This document shows positions 1-9,734 of a stretch of DNA of 64,000 nt, one piece after another. Source of the DNA: Marsupella aquatica (lineage: Eukaryota > Marchantiophyta); contig OZ316891.1 of NCBI GenBank assembly GCA_973895155.1, forward strand, positions 8,432,001 through 8,496,000, read 5' to 3'. Within the stretch, counting starts at the first letter, position 1; each line of letters opens with the position of its first letter. The position numbers were made by a program, and so were the translations under genes. The notes beneath the pieces were generated by a model. That model worked only from the letters and a program-made list of their open reading frames with translations. It was not told the origin of the DNA and made no database searches.

Positions 1-218
1 ATATTTGAGTGGAAATTATGACCTGAAAAAATGATCTAAGCAAAAATGGTATGCATCCGTGCCAGACAAGAATTATATTTTGTTAGATACAACTTTGTAT
101 TATTTTCCATAGTATCAAAGGACTTCAAAAGGCTCGGTTTATTTGAGATTGCCCTGACCCATAACTCAGTGGCAAAGAGACTAATCCCCAATATACTTCA
201 AAGAAGTCATTTCCCTTG

Positions 219-370
219 TAGTCAAACTAGATGCTAAAATCTGATCTAACAGGTGCTTTGCAATACATCGTAGTCAAACTAGATGCTAAAATTTGATCTA
301 ACAGGTGCTTTGCAATACATAGTAGTCAAACTAGATGCTAAAATTTGATCTAACAGGTGCTTTGCAATAC
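219..370. repeat. 52-bp tandem repeat, three copies
   Basis: Three near-identical units start at 219, 271 and 323, each opening with TAGTCAAACTAGATGC. The unit resembles sequence near 1,641-1,660, at the broken end of another FCP1-like exon copy, so it probably arose from a fragment of the minus-strand element. Nothing coding was seen in positions 1-218. Confidence 0.85.
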
Positions 371-600
371 AGGACCAGATCACTACATCAAAAGACTAAG
401 AGATTCTCAACATGAATTTCACTTGAGACCGCCATTACTCAAGAATGTGATGCCATGTAACACGATAGATGCCCCACATCTAAAACTACGAGCTTGATTG
501 CTCTGTTGCAAGGTCTTTGAAGCAAAAACACAAAAAGAGATCAATGAGACCATCCAGATATTCACTCACGCTAACGGTTGTGTCACACAAATCTTTCCCA
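360..600 (-). pseudogene. Degenerate copy of an FCP1-like exon with its upstream intron
   Basis: Read on the minus strand, this stretch matches the intron plus exon at about 1,780-1,950: the same order of a palindrome, a T-rich acceptor-like tract, then the bases encoding the start of an FCP1-like exon. Here many CpG sites have become TpG or CpA and the reading frame is lost. It is the most decayed of four FCP1-like copies lying head to tail at the left of the window. The call rests on comparison inside the window only. Confidence 0.55.
565..586. repeat. Decayed CG-rich palindrome (copy 0)
   Basis: TCACGCTAACGGTTGTGTCA is a mutated form of the ACGCGA-NNNN-TCGCGT element. It occupies the same place relative to the FCP1-like copy as the palindrome at 1,924 does. 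The changes fit CpG loss. Confidence 0.55.
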
Positions 601-1640
601 AATGAGATATACACTACAACACAATGACCCTCTATTGCGAAACACCCTCCCTCGCATGCAACAAAGGAAACTATATTGACCAACTCCTTGTTGTGAAACG
701 TCGCGCATCTCAACGCCTTCGCTCTTTTCCATGCGCACAACTTTGCAAATGGGCCTTCGCAAGTGCTTCGCACTTTGCGATTAGTTACACATCGCAACGG
801 TGCGATGCCATCATTTTCGCAATATTTGTGAAGCAAGCACTTTGGGCGCGTTTGCGATTTGACGAGAAACGCTAATGTAGCGATAGTAAAATGATCGCCA
901 GATTGCGGCAAACAACATATCGGTAGATTGCGAGCAACATTGTCTCTCAATAAAGCGATATGTTTATATTCGCTATATTTGCAAAATTAAACACATCTCA
1001 AATGTGCGGAAATCATGTGTTCGCATATTTGCGATACAAATAAGTTTGCAAAGTTTGCGACGATGAGTGTTTAGAAAGGTTTGCGATGGTATTGTTTTGG
1101 CTATTTGAGATGGCAGCTGGTTCTCAAGGGTTTCGCAAAAGGTATGTTTGAAGTATTAGGGTATAATAGGGTTTAGTGGTTTAGGGAGACAATTCATACA
1201 GTTGAAGGAGGGAGAAAAGGATGTAGGTAGACCGGAATGCCACAATTAAAATGGCATTACTCAAAAATTACAAAAGTTACAAAATGGAAGGGTAAGAACC
1301 CTTCTAAGCTAAAAGTTGCATGTCCATGCTAATCCCTATACATGTGAACTACCTAAGTCTCTAGGGTAATCTAGGCACCTATCTAGATAGAGCTAGAAAG
1401 GAGAGTTCTTGCCCCTCCTTGACTTCTTCCCCTTGGCCTTCTCCTTGCCCTTGCATGCTCTTGGGGAGGGGGGACCAGGACCTCCTCCTCCTCTTGGTCT
1501 TCCTCCTCATCCTCATCCCCATCCCCATCACCATCCCCATCCCCTACCGCACTACCACTTGCAGCACCAGTGGAGTGTGCTGATGCCACAATGGAGTGTG
1601 CTGATGCCATACTTAAATGAGGCCATTTCCATCGCAGTAA
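601..1640. other. No gene seen; TTTGCGA-rich and low-complexity DNA
   Basis: From about 640 to 1,130 the sequence is full of short TTTGCGA/TCGCAAA motifs on both strands. A CCCCAT-type microsatellite lies at about 1,514-1,548, and a 20-bp unit ending in GTGCTGATGCCA is doubled at about 1,567-1,607. Open frames here have no recognisable domain and look incidental. Confidence 0.5.
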
Positions 1641-1878
1641 AAATAGATGCTAAAATCTGATCTAAAAGGTTCTTCCCAAGAGAGGACCAGATCCCTACAT
1701 CGAAATTCTCAAAACAGAATCTCAAGAATTCGTGAAGATGAGGCCTTGGAAAAATGTATATATTCCCAATCCGAATTCCAGTTGAGACCGCCATCAGTCG
1801 GGAATGCGGTGCAGTGTAACAGAGTAGATGCTCCACGTCTAAAACTATGAGCCCGTTTTCTCTGCTGCAATGAATCTC
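1641..1878 (-). pseudogene. Truncated FCP1-like (HAD) exon, third copy
   Basis: The exon begins at 1878 after a good acceptor (CTCTACAG). It encodes a stretch aligning with the two FCP1-like exons to its right: an LDVEHLL segment where the HAD motif I should be, then FPRPHLHEFL and FDVGIWSS, matching YPRPDLMEFL and YDIAIWSC in the best copy. The motif I aspartate pair is not preserved. Similarity stops near 1,644 and the frame runs into unrelated repetitive DNA, so the copy lacks its C-terminal half. Phase 0 agrees with a donor proposed at 1971. It probably has no phosphatase activity. Confidence 0.6.
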
Positions 1879-1923
1879 CTGTAGAGAAACACAAGAAGAT
1901 GCATGAGCCCGTATGGATGTAGT

Positions 1924-1942
1924 CACGCGAATGGTCGCGTCA
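1924..1942. repeat. CG-rich palindrome in a predicted intron (copy 1)
   Basis: CACGCGAATGGTCGCGTCA has 6-bp arms ACGCGA/TCGCGT. It lies inside the predicted 92-nt intron 1,879-1,970 between two FCP1-like exons. The acceptor is good; the donor (GTGTAG) is weak. Confidence 0.75.
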
Positions 1943-1970
1943 CATATTACAAAGAAAACATCCTCTACAC

Positions 1971-2672
1971 TCTGGCCATTGATAAGTGACATCTGTTGAA
2001 GTGCTTGATAAGAACTTGATCCGCATGTCTCTGCACGTACAGATGCTCCCATATATCCTCGTTCAGATCCCAATCTCGATGTAGATTTCTAATCGACCAG
2101 ATGGGATAATCGAACTTGTTAGCGAACGCAAGACAAAGCCCTGAATTTGATAGCTTTCGTAAATATGGAATGAGGTCATCCCTCAAAAAGACATCATCCA
2201 ACGATCCTTGAAACGACTTAGCGAACAATAATCCGCATACAGCTGTCTGGCATGTATGGGAAGGACAGGCATCAATCTGGATTATATTCTCTGGTCCATA
2301 ATCTTGAAACATATCACGTAGTCTCTCGATAGATTTGAAGACAACAGTCTTATAATTTTTCTTCACATAACCAAGATTCCAGCAATGATCCCGCGTGAAC
2401 ACATATATCAGCTGTGACAGGTCGGTGCTCGACAACACTTCTGAAAGTATCTGATAAACCAGTTTATCGTCAAGAATAGACCAGACCATCACATCAAAAT
2501 GATCATAAGAGAATTTTATAAGATCATGAAGAAGCGGCCTCGGAACGACACATAGAGATCCGATACGAATTCCGGGTGCCGACTTGAGCTGAGGAGTATA
2601 TTTTGAAACAGAGCACAGGAAGTTTTCCAGTCCTAAAACTAGAAGTTGACGCGATCTGCTCCACTTAGACAC
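1971..2672 (-). CDS. FCP1/HAD-like domain exon, second copy, catalytic motif lost
   Basis: The exon opens right after a good acceptor (TTCATTTACAG, exon starts at 2672) and stays open for over 230 codons. It is a paralogue of the exon at 2,798-3,703: VVPRPLLHDLI and FDVMVWSILDD match YPRPDLMEFL and YDIAIWSCMFK, and ENIIQIDACPSHT matches the VILIDDAAYKT region. FCP1/SCP phosphatases need a DxDxT motif I; here the equivalent is LGLENFLC, with both aspartates gone, so phosphatase chemistry is unlikely. There is no convincing ATG, so it is an internal exon. How it joins the previous FCP1-like exon is unresolved because the best donor there gives the wrong phase; it may belong to a separate transcript. 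Confidence 0.6.
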
Positions 2673-2718
2673 CTGTAAATGAACAATTCGATTCTCATAT
2701 TATGCAATTGCAAACAAC

Positions 2719-2737
2719 CACGCGACCGGGCGCGTCA
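2719..2737. repeat. CG-rich palindrome between two FCP1-like exons (copy 2)
   Basis: CACGCGACCGGGCGCGTCA lies in the gap 2,673-2,797. An acceptor ends the gap (minus strand), but the donor side is uncertain, so this copy may be intronic or intergenic. Confidence 0.75.
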
Positions 2738-2797
2738 CTCCCAAAAGTTCAATTTCAATCAATTTATAAATAATAATTGATAATAAACAATAAATGT

Positions 2798-3703
2798 TTA
2801 CTTATTGGACTTATCCCGGGCTTCTATAGCACGGTCTTTTTCGGCAGATAAGTATTTCATAAATTCGTCAAACTTTTCTAAATGGTCTTTATTTCCCTGA
2901 TTACGAATGATCACGTTTCTCCTCCAAAGATTTATCTTATCAATATAATCTTTCTCAAGATTTTCTTGAGAGAACGTTGGAATCCCATATCCACTAAGGA
3001 GCTCGCGGAATGTCAACTTGTCAATTGACATGTCGCATAGATATGGATATAGTTTCTTTCTAAAAAATAGGTCATCATCGAGCCCAGAATATGCATCGGG
3101 ATACAGCGATGAATAGAAGTCATTAAGGCTCGTCTTATATGCAGCGTCATCGATAAGAATGACATTCTCGATGTTGTAATCTTTAATATCGGTGGCAATG
3201 TCCGAGAGATATTTGACAAATAAAGGGATGTCATTATTATTCTTCCCAATAAGTCGAGTTGATTCTTGTCCCCATATAAATTTAATACGTTTCAAAACTT
3301 CGGGTCGAAGTATCAGCCTTACACAAGATAGAATATTTCGTTTGAACATGCACGACCAGATTGCAATGTCGTATAGATCTGCCACCTTCTCAAGAAATTC
3401 CATTAAATCAGGCCTTGGATAGATAACCTTGTGCATCTGTCTCACACCCCTTGACCGAATGTGCATCCCAGGGCTGATCTTATCTGACCAGATAAGTACC
3501 CGATTCAGATCGAAAATTACAAGTCTCTTCTGAACCAGTGACTTCTTTGCCGATGGATTAGGCGCCATCTGTACCTGTGATTTTTGTGCCGCAGGGTTTG
3601 GAGAACGTACTAGAACGGTCTGTTTGTTTCCCGCCTCTGGACGATCACTGGACTTCCGGACTGATGCCTTCGATACTCGATCAGGGGGTTTCAGGATAGG
3701 CTT
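2798..3703 (-). CDS. FCP1/NIF-type HAD-like domain, motif I altered
   Basis: The exon starts at 3703 after the acceptor GTTTTACAG. The frame is open upstream of the first ATG (3568), so that ATG is probably internal. A proline/lysine-rich leader holds the doubled phrases SPNPAAQKSQVQ and APNPSAKKSLVQ. Then comes an FCP1/NIF-like fold: VIFDLNRVLIW (motif I), YPRPDLMEFL, YDIAIWSC, and ENVILIDDAAYKT (motif III-IV region). Family members use DLDxT; here the second aspartate is asparagine, so acid/base catalysis should be impaired, while the nucleophile aspartate remains. This is the least decayed of the FCP1-like copies. The phase (0) matches the Ulp1-like exon upstream, with which it is probably spliced. 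Confidence 0.7.
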   Translation of the reverse strand, partial: KPILKPPDRVSKASVRKSSDRPEAGNKQTVLVRSPNPAAQKSQVQMAPNPSAKKSLVQKRLVIFDLNRVLIWSDKISPGMHIRSRGVRQMHKVIYPRPDLMEFLEKVADLYDIAIWSCMFKRNILSCVRLILRPEVLKRIKFIWGQESTRLIGKNNNDIPLFVKYLSDIATDIKDYNIENVILIDDAAYKTSLNDFYSSLYPDAYSGLDDDLFFRKKLYPYLCDMSIDKLTFRELLSGYGIPTFSQENLEKDYIDKINLWRRNVIIRNQGNKDHLEKFDEFMKYLSAEKDRAIEARDKSNK

Positions 3704-3737
3704 CTGTAAAACATTAAGAAATGAAAATAAGTTTATA

Positions 3738-3755
3738 ACGCGAACGGTCGCGTGA
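3738..3755. repeat. CG-rich palindrome in the Ulp1/FCP1-like intron (copy 3)
   Basis: ACGCGAACGGTCGCGTGA sits in the middle of the predicted 86-nt intron 3,704-3,789, whose donor (GTACAG/GTAATA) and acceptor (TTTTACAG) are phase-matched (0/0). Confidence 0.85.
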
Positions 3756-3789
3756 CTACAAAGAGAGACACTGAAATGAAGTGTATTAC

Positions 3790-4578
3790 CTGTACAAGAT
3801 GGTCGTTCAGTGCTGGAATTCCGCCGGAAATGTCAATCATAGCAGCACGGATCCCGGTAACTAGGTTACTTGCGGACGTCGGCTTGCGGAAGTCCATGTC
3901 AAATAACGACAAGACTATCTCCCTACGGAATTTCTCAATTTGATCCGCGGAAAAATTAATTCCGTTTCCTTGACACAAGCACTTGGCGTATCTCAAGATA
4001 AACACACCACAACTGTGGCCGTCACTCTGGTGAGGAATATCATTCCGATATATCCGTTCCCAACCTGAGAGATCCAAGTTGACACCAATTCTCCAGCCAA
4101 TTTTGTCAGTGTAGTACTTCCCAACAATATCTAGCACCCCAGGATTTTGTCGATTATGAACTAGAGAATCTAGGTACTCTAGCCGTTTCTCCTTCGGATA
4201 CAAGACTACCAATGACCAATGTTCTTTCACAGCATTGTGTACTGGAAAGACCAGTTTCTCGTATTCACTGATTTTTAGCGAAAACTCCTTTGTCCAAGCT
4301 GCTCTCTCCTCGTCGAAAATGGTAGGATCCATGGAGAGAAGCTCAAAATGGTGTGTTTGGAAGAATTTGACAAGGTCTGACTTTCCAACTCTATCGAGAA
4401 TCAGTTCGAGAAAACTCAAATAAGCGTTAATTATATCATCGGTGAGCAACTCGCGCGGTCTCAGACACATCATATGTTTCCTCTTGATTGAGTGTTGTAA
4501 GAACTTGGTCAATAGCTCTTCCATATCCTTAGAAGGATCAAGGCATTGATCTATTCGACTAGCCAAATTTTCAAAAAA
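3790..4578 (-). CDS. Ulp1-like (C48) cysteine protease exon
   Basis: Ulp1/SENP proteases cleave SUMO-type conjugates; related domains are common in plant transposable elements. The exon encodes VKEHWSLVVL (catalytic His with the usual Trp), LEYLDSL (catalytic Asp) and HQSDGHSCGVFILRYAKC (oxyanion Gln and catalytic Cys), in the order and spacing expected of the family. The catalytic set is therefore intact, unlike the neighbouring phosphatase-like domains. The exon begins after a TTTTTTGCAG acceptor with no ATG nearby, so it must be spliced to something upstream, most simply the Glu/Ala-rich exon. It ends at the donor GTACAG/GTAATA and continues in phase into the FCP1-like exon. The substrate is unknown. 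Confidence 0.8.
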
Positions 4579-4722
4579 CTGCAAAAAACAGAGATTTCAG
4601 TACGCCTTCAAATAACGTACTGAGGTTGTAGCCTAAGGGTTGTAGCCTCAGAAAACAGAAACAATAACAGATCAATAATGAGGTCTATAATAGAAACTTT
4701 AAGCTTATAGCTTGCGAATGAC

Positions 4723-6473
4723 CTTTGGATTGGGTGGATCCGGCCTTTTTGCAGCTGATCTCTTGGGTGCCTCAATCGCAACAACATCCTTCAGCCCTCC
4801 TCGAGACCGCAGTGATCGCTCCACCGGACCAGTTTGCGAAGGTTGGAGCGATGAGGCGGGAAGACCTTCAAATGGTTGTGGCATTTGATTCAAATATTCC
4901 ACAATCTGGGAATCCGATTCCAAAATATCCGGTGCCACAATTTCTGCGCGAGTCACCTCTGCAATATATCGGGGTCGAGACCACGAACCCGGTCGCGTCA
5001 AGTTAGCTGTTAGTCTCTTAACGACTTGAGCCGAGTCTGGTGCCAAAAACGTTCCCAGGTCTTGCACTCGATTCTCAGAAAAGCGGACATTATTGATGAT
5101 TGTCTCCATTCTGGATGCAGTGACAGTCTTCTCCTCGGTAATCAAAAGACCCTTCCAATATTGCAAAGCAAGGACTGCCTGGACTCGAAGCTGCTCCGGT
5201 GAATATTTATTCCAATCATCCAAACAGACCGTACTTAAGGGTGGATCGTTAAATTCAAACTTCGGGCGAAGAAAATAGTCTAATATTTTCTTCTTAACTG
5301 CAACTGAGGGTGAAGAAGGCTTCTTCAAATTCAGCCTTATTTTCGGTAGACGTTGTGCCTCAGGAATAAGCGAAAGATCCTTGGCCCTCTCGGCCTCCTT
5401 CCTCGCTGCCTCCAGTCTTGCGGCTTCTTCTCTCTCCAGTCTTGCGGAATCCACCTTTTCCGCCTCCAACTTCTCCGCCTCCACCCTCTCCGGTCTTGCG
5501 GTCTCGTCCGCCATCCTCTCGGCCAGCAGCCTCTCAGCCGCCTCACTCTCCGCCTTGGCCCTATTTTCCTCTGTCAATAAAAGGACTCTCGCAGCCTGGG
5601 CTTTCTCAGCCTGGGCTTTCTCAGCCTGGGCTTTCTCAGCCTGGGCTTTCTCCGCCTGGGCTTTCTCGGCCTCCGCTTTCTCAGCCTGGGCTTTCTCAGC
5701 TTGGGCTTTCTCAGCCTCCGCTTTCTCAGCCTGGGCTTTCTCGGCATCCGCTTTCTCCGCCTGGGCTTTCTCAGCCTGGGCTTTCTCAGCCTGGGCTTTC
5801 TCAGCCTGGGCTTTCTCCGCCTGGGCTTTCTCAGCCTCGGCTTTCTCCTTCTTCTTCGCGGCAGTTGCTTTTCTAGCTACTGCCTTTTTCTTCTTAACCT
5901 CCTTCTTTTGAAGCTGCTCTTGCCGGGCCGCCTCTTGTCGGGATGCCTCCTCCTGCCGGGCTGCCTCCTTCTTTTGAAGCTCCTCTTGCCGGGCCGCCTC
6001 CTGCCGGGCCGCTTCCTTCTTTTGAAGCTCCTCTTGCCGGGCCGCCTCCTGCCGGGCCTCCTCCAGCCTGGCCTCCTCCAGCCTGGCCTCCTCCTGCCGG
6101 GCCGCCTCGTGCCGGGCCTCCTCTTGCCGGGCCGCCTCCTCTCTGGCCTCCTCCTGCCGAGCCGCCTCCTCTTGGTCCACCTCATGTCGAGGCTCCTGTG
6201 TGGCCTCTTCATCAGAGTCCTCAGCGTCCTCGGAACCCTCAATCTCCTCATCCTCTTCATCAGCGTCCTCAGCGTCCTTCATCTCCTCTCCGTCACTCTC
6301 TTCATCTCCTCTATTGTCGGAATCTCCGACATCGTTCTGCGTATCGGTCATCCACTCTGGATCTTGGTCATTGACATCCCCATCCGCGTCACCTTCCGCG
6401 TCACCTTCCCCCTCACCATCCGCATCACCATTGCTCCCTGCATCCTCAACATTGAAGCCGTAGTCGACTTGAT
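4723..6473 (-). CDS. Acidic, Glu/Ala/Lys-rich repeat protein exon
   Basis: The exon starts at 6473 after the acceptor TTATTCAG, in phase (1) with the exon at 6,592-6,913. In order it encodes an Asp/Glu-rich segment, a region of repeated AARQEEA/LQKKEAA units, a run of about 18 EKAQA-type pentads written in a 15-bp minisatellite (5,586-5,850), more Arg/Glu/Ala helix, and then a roughly 220-residue non-repetitive C-terminal part with no domain I recognise. The helix-rich centre is likely a long coiled coil or single alpha-helix. The frame ends at a stop at 4,705, or is spliced from CCAAAG/GTCATT (exon end 4723) to the Ulp1-like exon; I favour splicing because the latter lacks a start. No function is assigned. 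Confidence 0.65.
5586..5850 (-). repeat. 15-bp coding minisatellite (EKAQA pentads)
   Basis: About 18 head-to-tail copies of a 15-bp unit, GCCTGGGCTTTCTCA on the plus strand, with scattered variants. On the minus strand each encodes Glu-Lys-Ala-Gln-Ala or Glu-Lys-Ala-Glu-Ala. Copy number probably varies between alleles. Confidence 0.9.
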
Positions 6474-6506
6474 CTGAATAAAATCAGATTATTTGATAAG
6501 AATGAC

Positions 6507-6556
6507 TCACGCGTGAAAAGAAATGTTATGAATGTCCACGCGCATGTTCGCGTGAC
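6507..6556. repeat. Two CG-rich palindromes in one intron (copy 4)
   Basis: CACGCGCATGTTCGCGTGAC (6,537-6,556) and the perfect 10-bp palindrome TCACGCGTGA (6,507-6,516) both lie in the 118-nt intron 6,474-6,591. Its splice sites are strong (CCAAG/GTAAGT and TTATTCAG) and in phase. This is the clearest evidence that the palindromes are intronic. Confidence 0.88.
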
Positions 6557-6591
6557 GCAATAAAAAGTAAGAGGTTTCAAAAGTAACTTAC

Positions 6592-7622
6592 CTTGGATTG
6601 GCCCACTAGGGTACTCCGTTGGTCGAATGTACAATCGATCGAAATCTTCAGAGAGTGCATACTCTTGCAATAATTGATTACAAATATTATCAGGGATATG
6701 TTGTTCGTGGAGGACATCCAAAACATCAGCCCTGAGAGCAGTTACGGATGGACGGTACTTCATTAATTTATCTATACATTTTTCTATACTAGCCCGTACT
6801 GGGTCAATCAATGACAGCGTTGTATCAATTGTCGCTGTGGTGTGTTGCAAGAAACAAGACAACTCCCTATGCGTTGCCACAGGGCAGTAATATTTTACAT
6901 TGGATCCAGCATCCTGTAAAAAAAGCCGAAATTAGTTCACAATATTAATTGAGAATATAATAATCTAAATAATCTTACAATCGAAACCCCAAAATATAAA
7001 TCAAAAAACTTACCATTAAGCACTGGATCAAGTTCGTTCCCTCACCGAAGCATATAGCCCATTCCCCACATTGGACGAATTGACTAACAATACTTTCAAA
7101 GAATGGAAGTATCTTTTCTGGGGAAGGTGTCGTGAACTCGCCGCTCTCTTCAAAATTGGCTATCTTCTCAATCTGATATTTGGAGACCAATTGGAACTCG
7201 AGGGCTTGTGGATCGCCCATTGTGCTGAAGGCCAAGCTGTGAAAAGCGTAGGTTACAATAAGCTTCTTCTCCTTCGGCCTCTTCTGAATATAATGGCTAT
7301 CGACAGCAACGTAGTGTGTGTACTTCCCTAATTCCCGTTTGATTAAGTAAGACTCAACGGGAGAGGCTACAATAATAACCACATGGTGTGGTTTTGCCCC
7401 TATCTCGCTAGTAGCACGAAATAACCCCTCATAGAATGAGCAATTTGGCGGACGCAAATCTCCCATTGATGAAGGATCAAAATAAATCAAGCTCGCAAGG
7501 TTCTTGTCTTCACGTATGATACAGTCTGCAAACCCAGCATTTTGTATATCCTGCAGGGATCGCAATTTTAGCCTCTCACCGACCGGCCGCACTAGTTGGT
7601 TTCCTTGACTATCAACTGATTT
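6592..7622 (-). CDS. DNA-methyltransferase-like domain (permuted motif order), decayed
   Basis: Two exons, 7,014-7,622 and 6,592-6,913, are joined by a 100-nt intron with good sites (AATG/GTAAGT, TTTTACAG), phase 0. The translation has a YFDPSSMG segment (candidate motif IV, DPPY in active enzymes), then about 130 residues later EWAICFGEGTNLIQCL followed by CPVATHREL. That last arrangement resembles the VLDPFxGSGT...GxExD (motif I-II) block of beta-class N6/N4 methyltransferases, in which motif IV precedes motif I. The key residues are altered, so enzymatic activity is doubtful. The 5' part is in frame with, but cut by a TAG at 7,623-7,625 from, the block at 7,626-8,317. Downstream it splices in phase into the acidic repeat exon. 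Family assignment rests on motif pattern only. Confidence 0.5.
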
Positions 7623-8317
7623 CTATATTCCTTCCACCAACCTGTAGAATATAGGGTCGATCTCCTTCAACAAATTATCATTACTAATATTTACATTTAA
7701 GCACTTCTTCAGATAACCACTCAACACATCTCTCAACTGCTTCAGCACCATCTTGTCGAGCTTAAAGCGATCAATCATTCCTTTGACCCGCAATTTCCGC
7801 GCTGAATCTGTCAGACTTTTCAGCTCCGTCCGGGTGGATGTTTCCCCGTTGAGTTTACTCAATAATAAAATCTCAAACTCAACTTTCGTCTTCTTCTTTC
7901 TACAGAATTGCTCCAAACTCATGCTGGTCGTTGACAACACTGGAGCCTCAGAGGACTTCCTCGCCTTCCCAGATTTCACTTGATGCTTCGGTTTTTGAGT
8001 ATAGACAGTCTTCCGCTCAACATATATTCCGCTGCCTTTCGAAGAACCGAGTCTGAGCACCCTTGACAAGAACGGAACGTCTTCTTCAGAAGATGATAAG
8101 CACACGGATTATCCGCAATTTTGACGGCGTCCCTCTGTAAAATTCCGTTGTAAATTACAAGCTCTCCTGTCCTTGATAGTTCGTAGACCTCCATCCACTT
8201 CTTGAATGTTTCGTCCTCCATTGTAAAGAGAAACGGAGCCAATTCTCCAAATTTCATCATTTCGTTCTTCCCCATTTGAGCCCATGGGCAGACAAAACTC
8301 ATAGCTCTCATAAATAC
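7623..8317 (-). pseudogene. Linker between the ParB-like and methyltransferase-like parts, with stop and frameshift
   Basis: The exon starts at 8317 after TTTTTCAG and reads FMRAMSFVCPWAQ onward to about IADNP near 8,110. There the sensible frame changes: the next stretch (SSSEEDVPFLSRVLRLGS...) is in another frame whose upstream continuation is a TAA, so a one- or two-base indel has occurred around 8,105-8,113. The second frame then runs to a TAG at 7,623 and, in the same frame, on into the methyltransferase-like region. The stop fits CAG changed to TAG. The middle is lysine-rich with no recognised domain. I infer a once continuous exon 7,014-8,317. Confidence 0.55.
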
Positions 8318-8352
8318 CTGAAAAACAATGGAAACATGACAATTCTAAGCTT

Positions 8353-8372
8353 GACGCGACCGTTCGTGTGAC
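8353..8372. repeat. CG-rich palindrome in a clear intron (copy 5)
   Basis: GACGCGACCGTTCGTGTGAC lies inside the 99-nt intron 8,318-8,416, bounded by TGGAAG/GTATAT and TTTTTCAG with phases 0/0. Confidence 0.85.
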
Positions 8373-8416
8373 AAAAGTTTATACGATAATGTGATCGAAG
8401 AGGGTTATTTATATAC

Positions 8417-9656
8417 CTTCCAATTTGGATGACGATAATGTGATCCAGGCCGCCCAAATGAGTTCCAGATATTACGACACTGTCGTACAATGGTGAGAAA
8501 CTGTCATTCTTCCATTGATGTTTGATGACAATGGTTCAGAGCTTTCGATAATCCCATCAAATGAACATTATTGTCGTTGTTGAGCGTTGCCCAAAACATT
8601 ACAGCTTCTACAGTACCGCAAGCGTCTCGTACAACTTGGCTGACTTTGTCATCCTCTCTCAGCAATTTGTACGCCATTATTGTGTGCTGGCCTCCGAGTA
8701 TCCAGAAATGATTGGTCATAATGTCCTCCTCCTTTGGTGATGAATCATAGGGCGTCCCATTGTAGTCGGGATCTCTGTCGGCCTCCGACTGAACCCACTT
8801 CACAGGGACTAAAAAGCAGCATCGCTTCTCGAACTTTATAGCCGAATGAGAGAGGAGTGAATTCTTTAGCCTATCTGTGTAATCCTAATTCCACTCTCAG
8901 CACTTGATGTGGTCCGGTGCAAGATGACAACGTGATGTCTCAACAAAAAATGACTTGCTGTTAAATATATTCACAGCACTATATTCTTTGAGGAAAGAAT
9001 CGAACAGAGCCCCGACATTCGCTGAGGTAATTACTTTCGGAAGATTCTCCGCCGAGTATACTTCAACCTTGCTCACTGGCGGGGCCTTTCCCAAGCGAAA
9101 TCCCTGGTTGAAAGGAACTCTCTGGAACTCAAGTACGTCAATAATGTATTGACAAATCAAATCTCCCGTTGATGCCTCTGGATCGGAAGGATATCCCACA
9201 CTAGTAACCTTTTCCAAGGCGTGCCTTGCACCTAGAAGATCATCGATTCTGGGCTGATTGAAGGTTACATATTGCGTTCGATCCAAACAAATGCTTATTT
9301 TGTCTTCCTGCTGGTCGTCGCTAACTAGCAGAACCAATTCCTCTGTACACTCTTTAACTTTCATGTTCTTCTCAAAGAAACACCCGAGAATTTTTGATCT
9401 CTCCAAAATTGTAGCTTTATCATTTCTTGCCACCACAAGACGGACAGCCCCATTGCGAACGACTATTCCAAAATCGGATATCTTAGTCGATTCAAAGAGA
9501 TGGATACTCTTTGTCTCCGTTGTTCTCTCTCTGATTGACTTTCCTCGATATGCAAGTATGGATGTCTCCGCGGGAGTCATTTTTGTCTTGGTTTTCTTTC
9601 GAGAAGCAGCTTTAGACAAGTCTCTTTTCCGCTTTGAGGTTCCGGTAGGATCCATT
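8417..9656 (-). pseudogene. ParB-like domain exon with three in-frame stops
   Basis: The exon starts at 9656 after CTGTTTCAG, with an ATG one base inside (9655). It encodes a lysine-rich leader, about 220 residues without a recognised domain, then FWILGGQHTIMAYKLLRE, which resembles the GxHR/GGQH box of ParB/sulfiredoxin-like nuclease domains. In bacteria and phages such domains often precede a DNA methylase, as they do here. One continuous frame is interrupted by TGA (8,897-8,899), TAG (8,885-8,887) and TGA (8,504-8,506); all could come from C-to-T change in CGA or CAG. It splices in phase into the next exon at 8317. The ParB-like call is by motif only. Confidence 0.5.
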
Positions 9657-9703
9657 CTGAAACAGACAAATATTGAAAGTTAAATGTTTATTATAAAATA
9701 CTA

Positions 9704-9722
9704 ACACGTGCATGGTCACGTT
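9704..9722. repeat. CG-rich palindrome before the ParB-like block (copy 6)
   Basis: ACACGTGCATGGTCACGTT lies in the gap 9,657-9,734. The gap can be read as a 78-nt intron (AAAAT/GTAATT, GTTTCAG; phase 2), or as a short spacer between two genes, because the left block ends in TAA and the right one begins with ATG. Confidence 0.7.
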
Positions 9723-9734
9723 GTGCCGAATTAC

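Noticed and set aside
5381-6477. Long plus-strand open frames rich in AWAFS or LGFLS repeats
   Set aside because: They are antisense reflections of the 15-bp coding minisatellite; the minus-strand frame has splice sites and a coherent protein.
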